Below the pieces are notes generated by a model. It had not been told where the DNA came from, made no database searches, and was given only the letters and a program-made list of their open reading frames with translations. From Bacteroidaceae bacterium (lineage in GTDB: Bacteria; Bacteroidota; Bacteroidia; Bacteroidales; Bacteroidaceae), in the NCBI GenBank assembly GCA_017472905.1, contig JAFUNW010000098.1, positions 1 to 10,618 on the forward strand: 10,618 nt of DNA, read 5' to 3'. Shown here piece by piece: positions 5,993 to 10,618 of the stretch. Both the position numbers and the translations under genes were made by a program. Position 1 is the first letter of the stretch. Every line of letters starts with the position of its first letter.

Positions 5993-6058
5993 TCAGGCAC
6001 GAATTGTACAACGAAATATGGTGTGTTCTACCGTAATGTTTGTACAAGTCGTGCCTGA
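5993..6058. repeat. 19-bp inverted repeat between hemD and rnpA
   Basis: The arms at 5993-6011 and 6040-6058 are complementary at 18 of 19 positions with a 28-base loop. There is no T run on either side, so it is not a simple terminator. It lies in the rnpA leader if the genes are co-transcribed and could be an RNA processing or attenuating hairpin, or a protein-binding site. Confidence 0.75.
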
Positions 6059-6084
6059 CAAGTGGGTGTTATATATAGAACTTC

Positions 6085-6828
6085 TTATTTGTTCTTTTTA
6101 AGATATAGCTCGATTGCGGCAGCCATTGACGGAGCTTCCACAGTGGGAGCTTCAATGTCCAGACGCAAATTTGCATCTCGTACGGCTTTGGCAGTAGTAG
6201 GTCCGAACGATGCTATGACGATGTCTTTCTGCTCAAAGTCCGGGAAATTCTTCAATAGTGAAGCGATACCTGACGGACTGAAGAATACGAGCATGTCATA
6301 ATCTAACTTTTCCTCTTCCGTGAAATCATTGCTTACCGTGCGATACATTACGGCTTCGGAATGTTGTACTTTCAAACCATCGAGCATGTTTTTAATCTCA
6401 TCGGTATGAACGTCCGATAGGGGAACGAAGTATTTCTCATTTTTATGCTTTGCTATCGGAGTAGCCAAATCGCTCAATTTTCCGGTATTTCCGAAAAATA
6501 CTTTTCTTTTGCGATATTGCACATATTTCTGTATATAGAATGCAATGGATTCCGTAATACAAAAATATTTCATTGTTTCGGGAATTGTAACTCGCAGTTC
6601 TGCACATAGCTGGAAGAAATGGTCTATGGCGTGACGCGAGGTGAAAACTACTGCTGTATGGTCTAAGATAGAGACCTTTTGTTGTCTGAATTCTTTAGGC
6701 GAAAGGCTTTCGACTTTGATGAACGGTCGAAAAACGATTTCTAATCCATATTTTTCAGCAATGTCGTAATAAGGCGATTTTTCCGATGCAGGCTTAGGCT
6801 GTGATATTAGAATCTTTTTCACTTCCAA
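6085..6828 (-). CDS. hemD: Uroporphyrinogen-III synthase family protein (HemD-like)
   Basis: A 247-aa cytosolic protein with the two-lobed HemD layout: VFTSRHAIDHFF at 61-72 in the first lobe, VFFSPSGIASLL at 181-192 and IASFGPTTAKAV at 205-216 in the second. HemD closes and rearranges hydroxymethylbilane to uroporphyrinogen III, the branch point to heme, siroheme and corrinoids. Length is normal. It starts 4 bases after the DUF4271 stop, so the two are almost surely co-translated. Members of Bacteroides commonly need external heme and lack early heme genes, and no other tetrapyrrole gene is visible here, so the actual role is uncertain. The family call is strong and the enzymatic activity is inferred. 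Confidence 0.88.
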   Translation of the reverse strand: MEVKKILISQPKPASEKSPYYDIAEKYGLEIVFRPFIKVESLSPKEFRQQKVSILDHTAVVFTSRHAIDHFFQLCAELRVTIPETMKYFCITESIAFYIQKYVQYRKRKVFFGNTGKLSDLATPIAKHKNEKYFVPLSDVHTDEIKNMLDGLKVQHSEAVMYRTVSNDFTEEEKLDYDMLVFFSPSGIASLLKNFPDFEQKDIVIASFGPTTAKAVRDANLRLDIEAPTVEAPSMAAAIELYLKKNK

Positions 6829-6832
6829 TGTT

Positions 6833-7573
6833 CTAAATTTTTAATGTCAATATGCTGTTGATAAGAATGCTTCCTTTCCACAATATGAGGATTGGGAGAA
6901 TTTCAAGGGTGCAAAAGTACACAATTAAATAGAAAAAGCCATGCATGTTGTTGAAAAAAATACTAAAACTTTTATAAAAGAGCAGGAAATTCATGAAAAC
7001 GAATGCCGATAAGCTCCCGATTTCGCTGATTGGTACGGACGAATTGCAATATACTGCAATTAACGCCAAGGGGAAATAGAGTATCCCGAGAATGGATAGG
7101 ATAAAGGAATAGCTTTGGAGCCACATTTGGTTTTTTGTTTTGTCAAAAAATATCCAATTGATAAATTGGTATAAGGCCCATTTTAGCAGAAGGAAAACCA
7201 ATAGGATGCCGGTGTAGCAAAGTAGATAAATCAGCACATTCGATTGTGTGGAATCTACAGCATGTCGGTTGATATTGTAGTTTAGGAACAACAAACCGGT
7301 AAGTACGCATGTTTGCAGGATGAGTAACAAACGGTGATGCATTTCGCTGGCTGTCTGTTGGTTGAAGATGCTGCTGCGTTCGCGAGTATAGAAGAAGTCG
7401 CGTAGTTGTTGTGTCAGGTAGCGTTTGTCGTTTGACAAAACGTAGGCTGTAAGTAAAAAACAAACAAGCAAGACGCAGGCTATCCCGTCATTGGCTTTTA
7501 GCGAATGTGCGAACGGAAGACCTTCTATCGGGTGGGCGATGGCTTGCATGATGTACAGACAACCGACTTTCAT
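6833..7573 (-). CDS. DUF4271 integral membrane protein
   Basis: A 246-aa membrane protein of unknown function, recognised as the Bacteroidetes DUF4271 family mainly by its position before hemD and its pattern. About six hydrophobic spans are visible, near residues 30-47, 82-98, 112-131, 154-175, 187-204 and 212-232. A charged cytosolic-looking stretch with ERSSIFNQQTASE (about 65-77) lies between the first two. No catalytic motif is evident. The ATG overlaps the stop of the LOG-family gene by 4 bases (ATGA), and hemD follows after 4 bases, so it is tightly embedded in an operon. A link with HemD through gene order is suggestive only. Confidence 0.82.
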   Translation of the reverse strand: MKVGCLYIMQAIAHPIEGLPFAHSLKANDGIACVLLVCFLLTAYVLSNDKRYLTQQLRDFFYTRERSSIFNQQTASEMHHRLLLILQTCVLTGLLFLNYNINRHAVDSTQSNVLIYLLCYTGILLVFLLLKWALYQFINWIFFDKTKNQMWLQSYSFILSILGILYFPLALIAVYCNSSVPISEIGSLSAFVFMNFLLFYKSFSIFFNNMHGFFYLIVYFCTLEILPILILWKGSILINSILTLKI

Positions 7574-8157
7574 AGCGCTGCAAATTTACGAACCTTTTTG
7601 TCCCAAAGTGGGGTTTGATAGAGGAGTTCTATGGCTTTTTCCGGCGTGTCAGCCACTTGCCAAATGGCTTTGTGCTCCTTGCGCATGAAGTGTTGTTCGA
7701 TGGCCTGTTCCAACATGCCGAGTAGGGGATTGAAGAAGCCGTTGGTGTTCAGGATAACGATGGGGTGTGGATAGAGTCCCAGTTGTTTCCATGTAATGAT
7801 TTCGAGCAACTCTTCCATCGTGCCGCAGCCACCCGGCAGGGCGATGACACCTTCGCTTAGTTCTGCCATTAGTTGTTTACGTTCATGCATGGATTGGGTG
7901 ATGTGTAGTTTGCTCAGTCCGGTATGATGCCATCCTTGCTCAACCATGAATTCCGGTATCACGCCGATGACTTCACCACCTGCTTCCAGTGTGGCGTCAG
8001 ATACCTCCCGCATCAGTCCGATGCTGCCGGCTCCATTGATGAGTCGGATACCTTTTTGAGCCAATAGCACACCCAACTCATGGGCAGCTTGGAAATAGGC
8101 TTTATCTATTTGTGTGCTGGACGCACAATATATGCACACCGATTGAATGTTGTTCAT
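7570..8157 (-). CDS. LOG-family phosphoribohydrolase (TIGR00730 type)
   Basis: A 195-aa Rossmann-like protein of the LOG / lysine-decarboxylase-like family. Motifs are NGAGSIGLMRE at 41-51, MHERK at 90-94 (with the catalytic-type Arg93) and PGGCGTMEE at 108-116 (the PGGxGTxxE nucleotide-binding and catalytic motif). Characterised members cleave cytokinin-type or ordinary nucleoside 5'-monophosphates to base and ribose 5-phosphate; older annotations as lysine decarboxylase are wrong. The natural substrate in gut Bacteroidales is unknown, with nucleotide salvage or turnover most likely. It starts 18 bases after ispG and overlaps the DUF4271 start by ATGA. The frame is complete and key residues are present. 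Confidence 0.92.
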   Translation of the reverse strand: MNNIQSVCIYCASSTQIDKAYFQAAHELGVLLAQKGIRLINGAGSIGLMREVSDATLEAGGEVIGVIPEFMVEQGWHHTGLSKLHITQSMHERKQLMAELSEGVIALPGGCGTMEELLEIITWKQLGLYPHPIVILNTNGFFNPLLGMLEQAIEQHFMRKEHKAIWQVADTPEKAIELLYQTPLWDKKVRKFAAL

Positions 8158-8175
8158 ACTCTCTTCTTGGTGGAT

Positions 8176-9381
8176 TTACTCTTTCCAGTCTCCGTTTAAT
8201 TTGATTAGTTCAATGAGTTTCTCTACAGCTTCTTCTTCCGGAATGTTTTTCTCGATGCATTCTTTGCGTTTGTACAAGCTGATTTTTCCTCGTCCTGCTC
8301 CGACATATCCATAGTCGGCATCGGCCATTTCTCCCGGTCCGTTGACGATACATCCCATCACTCCGATTTTCAATCCCTTCAAATGCGATGTAGCGGCTTT
8401 TACTTTGGCGAGTGTGTTGGTCAGGTCGAAAAGGGTTCGTCCGCATCCGGGGCAAGAGATATACTCCGTTTTACTGGTGCGTAGTCGGCCGGCTTGCAGA
8501 ATGCCGAAAGCTGTTGATTCAACGAGACGGGTAGGGATGGAATTGTTTTGGTTGAGTAGGCAGATACCATCGGTAAATCCATCGAACACCAAAGCGCCCA
8601 TGTCGGCCGCAGCCTTTATTTGCAGATCCTCAATCTCTGTTTCGGCATAGTGTTGGAAGAAGATGACCGGATTGGTGATTCCTTCCTTCATCAGTTGATG
8701 TACCAAAGCCCGGTGTTCGCCCAATCGGTTGGGATGCATGCTTTGCGAAATGATGACGATTTCAGGATGTCGCTTGATGATGTCGCTTGCTTGGTCCAAT
8801 AGCAGATAGGGGAGGAAGAGGAATTTAACGGTTGCCTCCGAATTGTCTATCTCGTTCATCGTGTTGTAATTGAACGCCGGATAAGTATTTGCTTCTCCTT
8901 TCCAAACATCGGCATCCAGAATGTAAGGGACTGCTTGTCGTTTTTCCGGAAGTGAACGACCGGTGTAAATATAGTCGGGCAGGAGTTGAAGGTCCGATTC
9001 ATCGTTTCCCTCCCAATGGAAAGCAAGGACTACCGGTGGTTGTTCCCCACCGATATTTCCTACGGCATGTGTCCGGCGGCGTGTAGGACGCAGGTAGTCA
9101 AACTCCTCGGCAGCTTCTCCGGGGATGTATGGAGCATCGCTATGTTGGGCAATGTATTCGGTCAGTTTGCGAGCAACGGGAATTTCAGCTTCAGGGGCTT
9201 CGCTGAGAGATACCCGGATCGTGTCTCCCAATCCGTCACAGAGCAAAGCTCCGATACCTAAAGCCGATTTGATGCGTCCGTCTTCGCCGTCTCCGGCCTC
9301 CGTGACTCCGAGATGGAGGGGGAACGTCATGCCTTCGTTTTCCATGACGGCAGCCAGCAGTCTGACAGTTTTTACCATCAC
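8176..9381 (-). CDS. ispG: IspG C-terminal fragment (401 aa, after the stop)
   Basis: The longest open part after the stop begins at an ATG encoding Met212 of the full protein (MVKTVRLLAAVM). It holds the end of the barrel, the inserted middle domain and the complete [4Fe-4S] domain. No Shine-Dalgarno precedes this ATG, which is an ordinary internal methionine of the family, so independent translation is doubtful unless ribosomes restart after the TAA, 48 bases upstream. Confidence 0.6.
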   Translation of the reverse strand: MMVKTVRLLAAVMENEGMTFPLHLGVTEAGDGEDGRIKSALGIGALLCDGLGDTIRVSLSEAPEAEIPVARKLTEYIAQHSDAPYIPGEAAEEFDYLRPTRRRTHAVGNIGGEQPPVVLAFHWEGNDESDLQLLPDYIYTGRSLPEKRQAVPYILDADVWKGEANTYPAFNYNTMNEIDNSEATVKFLFLPYLLLDQASDIIKRHPEIVIISQSMHPNRLGEHRALVHQLMKEGITNPVIFFQHYAETEIEDLQIKAAADMGALVFDGFTDGICLLNQNNSIPTRLVESTAFGILQAGRLRTSKTEYISCPGCGRTLFDLTNTLAKVKAATSHLKGLKIGVMGCIVNGPGEMADADYGYVGAGRGKISLYKRKECIEKNIPEEEAVEKLIELIKLNGDWKE

Positions 9382-9429
9382 TACGGTGTTGCTGGCTTTG
9401 ATAGAGATAACTACGTTGGTGAAATTCTC

Positions 9430-9432
9430 TTA
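9430..9432 (-). other. Premature in-frame TAA in ispG
   Basis: On the minus strand the codons run GTT-TAA-GAG-AAT-TTC. Changing the plus-strand A at 9432 to C would give GAA (Glu) and restore the whole gene; A to T at 9432 would give AAA (Lys). No length change is needed. Other genes in the window also end in TAA, so this is not a recoded codon. Confidence 0.95.
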
Positions 9433-10014
9433 AACACAGATGCGCAGAAACTCCATGCACGATTCAACCATTCCTTCCGGAGTATCTCCGTACCGACTCA
9501 TGATGCGGTCGGAGAGGGAACCGTGATTCACACCGATGCGGATGGCTGTATGGTTTTCTTTGCAGATGTTCAAGAACGGAACGAAACGGCGGCGTATCTT
9601 CTGCAACTCGTTGGCATATTCCTCATCGGTATATTCCAGTTGCTTGAATGTGCGTGCCGCATCCACGTAGTTTCCCGGGTTGATGCGTACCTTCTCTGCA
9701 TACAATGCGGCGGTGTCTGCTACGTTGGCATTGAAGTGTACATCGGCCACGAGGGGAGTCATGTATCCTTGCGAGCGCAATCCGATGTTGATGTGCATCA
9801 GGTTTTCGGCCTCTTTCACACCTTGTGTGGTCAGTCGCACGTATTCTCCTCCGGCATCAATGATACGTTTGGCTTGTTCGATACAGGCTTCGGTGTCCAG
9901 CGTGACGGTATTCGTCATGGATTGGATGCGAATGGGGTTCTTTCCTCCCAGAGGAGTGCCACCGACTTGAACTTCGGACGTTTCGCGGCGATAATAGTTG
10001 AATAGGTCGATCAT
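9430..10014 (-). CDS. ispG: IspG N-terminal fragment (194 aa, before the stop)
   Basis: This is the open part of ispG from its ATG to the premature TAA. It covers most of the TIM barrel's first half, from MIDLFNYYRRETSEV to EGMVESCMEFLRICV, and lacks the middle and iron-sulfur domains. It would be translated if the stop is real but should be inactive and possibly unstable. Confidence 0.7.
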   Translation of the reverse strand: MIDLFNYYRRETSEVQVGGTPLGGKNPIRIQSMTNTVTLDTEACIEQAKRIIDAGGEYVRLTTQGVKEAENLMHINIGLRSQGYMTPLVADVHFNANVADTAALYAEKVRINPGNYVDAARTFKQLEYTDEEYANELQKIRRRFVPFLNICKENHTAIRIGVNHGSLSDRIMSRYGDTPEGMVESCMEFLRICV

Positions 10015-10067
10015 ATCGTTGTGTCTATGGAGCAGTTGGACGGGGTAGACGTTTGTCCATTCTACTT

Positions 10068-10574
10068 TTAGTTTGTTTTATAAGCGTATTTTACCTCTTT
10101 CAATTCTTCGTTGGCCTTTTCGATTTTCTTTTTCAAGTTGTTCTTGTAGTTGGCAAATCGTTCGGCCAAGGCTTCGTCTTTGAGGGCCAACATCTGTACG
10201 GCAAGGATGGCTGCGTTCATGGCTGCATTGATGCCGACAGTTGCTACGGGTATTCCCGGAGGCATTTGTACGATGGCAAGCAGTGCGTCCATTCCTTCGA
10301 GTGTACTTTTAATGGGGACACCGATAACGGGTACGGTGGTTGATGCGGCAATGACTCCGGGTAGGTGGGCTGCCATGCCTGCTGCTGCTATGATGACTTC
10401 GATGCCGCGTTGTTTGGCATTTTTTGCAAAAACCTCTACGGCTTCCGGAGTGCGGTGTGCCGAAAGAGCGTTCATTTCGAAGGGTACTTGCATTTCGTCT
10501 AGTAACTTGGCAGCTTTTTCCATAACGGGAAGATCGGATGTGCTGCCCATGATGATGCTTACGATTGGTTTCAT
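10068..10574 (-). CDS. purE: PurE, N5-carboxyaminoimidazole ribonucleotide mutase
   Basis: A 168-aa cytosolic enzyme of normal length for class I PurE. Motifs are GSTSD at 10-14, SAHRTP at 38-43 (with the catalytic-type His40), AAGMAAHLPGV at 64-74, and IVQMPPGIPVATVGINAAMNAA at about 101-122. It converts N5-CAIR to CAIR in de novo purine synthesis and usually forms octamers. A lysine- and glutamate-rich helix (LKKKIEKANEELKEVKYAYKTN) ends the protein. It is the first gene of the minus-strand cluster within the window, 53 bases before ispG. The 44 bases upstream that remain in the window hold no recognisable promoter, so it may be read from a gene beyond the edge. Confidence 0.96.
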   Translation of the reverse strand: MKPIVSIIMGSTSDLPVMEKAAKLLDEMQVPFEMNALSAHRTPEAVEVFAKNAKQRGIEVIIAAAGMAAHLPGVIAASTTVPVIGVPIKSTLEGMDALLAIVQMPPGIPVATVGINAAMNAAILAVQMLALKDEALAERFANYKNNLKKKIEKANEELKEVKYAYKTN

Positions 10575-10618
10575 AATAGGTTTGTTGTTAAGTTGTTATA
10601 TAAAAAGCAGGCAGGCAA

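Larger units (their letters stand above)
8176..10014 (-). pseudogene. ispG: ispG (gcpE), long-form HMBPP synthase, interrupted by an in-frame stop
   Basis: Read through, this is a 612-codon IspG of the long type with an inserted middle domain, as in Bacteroidetes, plants and Chlamydia. IspG reduces methylerythritol cyclodiphosphate to HMBPP, the penultimate MEP-pathway step, with a [4Fe-4S] cluster. The N-terminal TIM-barrel part (with GGKNPIRIQSMTNT and RINPGNY) and the C-terminal cluster domain are conserved, including Cys521 and Cys524 (CPGCGRT), Cys555 (GCIVNGPGE) and Glu562. Codon 195 is TAA (9430-9432), in the sequence RICV-stop-ENFTNVVISIKASN. Homology continues in the same frame on both sides, so one substitution, most simply GAA to TAA, explains it. 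The stop falls inside the TIM barrel, so neither half should work alone. It lies 53 bases after purE and 18 before the LOG gene. Confidence 0.93.

Noticed and set aside
5711..6101. Plus-strand open frames opposite rnpA
   Set aside because: They mirror the RnpA coding sequence and have no independent support.
9382..9429. Paired frameshifts in ispG
   Set aside because: Both flanking parts are in one frame and the 15 codons between translate to family-like sequence, so a single nonsense change is sufficient.
9430..9432. TAA recoded as a sense codon
   Set aside because: Several other genes here, such as yfhO, hemD and yidD, end normally at TAA, and no recoding signal is visible.
9313..10005. 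230-codon plus-strand open frame opposite ispG
   Set aside because: It is antisense to strongly conserved IspG codons, so it is a shadow of that gene, even though it spans the stop site.

Overview
The window looks like a chromosomal segment of a Bacteroidaceae member (Bacteroides or Phocaeicola-like). Three things support this: Bacteroides-type promoter elements (TTTG, about 19 bp, then TAnnTTTG), near absence of strong Shine-Dalgarno sites, and a long-form, about 612-codon IspG next to PurE. The DUF4271, HemD, RnpA and YidD neighbours fit the same group. The species cannot be fixed from the sequence alone.

Layout. Positions 1-1900 are accessory and partly decayed. At the left edge, on the minus strand, lies a type IV toxin-antitoxin pair of the AbiE class: the full AbiEi antitoxin and the first 28 codons of the AbiEii toxin, overlapping by ATGA. 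Facing it on the plus strand is a broken ATPase gene. It survives only to its Walker A motif, carries a 2-nt frameshift, and is fused to the last codons of a DUF3791-type gene. Next come a three-fold 22-nt repeat ending in a terminator, an apparently intact 67-aa DUF3791-type gene, and a second terminator built to the same plan.

Positions 1858-5240 hold a well-formed promoter, a large YfhO-family membrane protein and a lipoprotein-type nitroreductase. They end at a strong hairpin that sits between convergent genes.

Positions 5310-10574 form a compact minus-strand housekeeping cluster, read purE > ispG > LOG-family hydrolase > DUF4271 membrane protein > hemD > rnpA > yidD. Several junctions overlap or are only a few bases apart, so at least LOG to hemD, and rnpA to yidD, are probably co-transcribed. 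The products serve purine synthesis (PurE), isoprenoid synthesis (IspG), tetrapyrrole chemistry (HemD), tRNA 5' maturation (RnpA) and membrane-protein insertion (YidD).

The most striking observation is that ispG, normally an essential MEP-pathway gene, is cut by a single in-frame TAA at 9430-9432, while the sequence on both sides is otherwise intact. This is a sequencing error, a very recent lesion or something unusual. The other leads are the ATPase/DUF3791 deletion scar, the arm-multiplied terminator, several inverted repeats in promoter regions and a possible dual start in the nitroreductase. I did not find convincing evidence for a wholly new multi-gene system.
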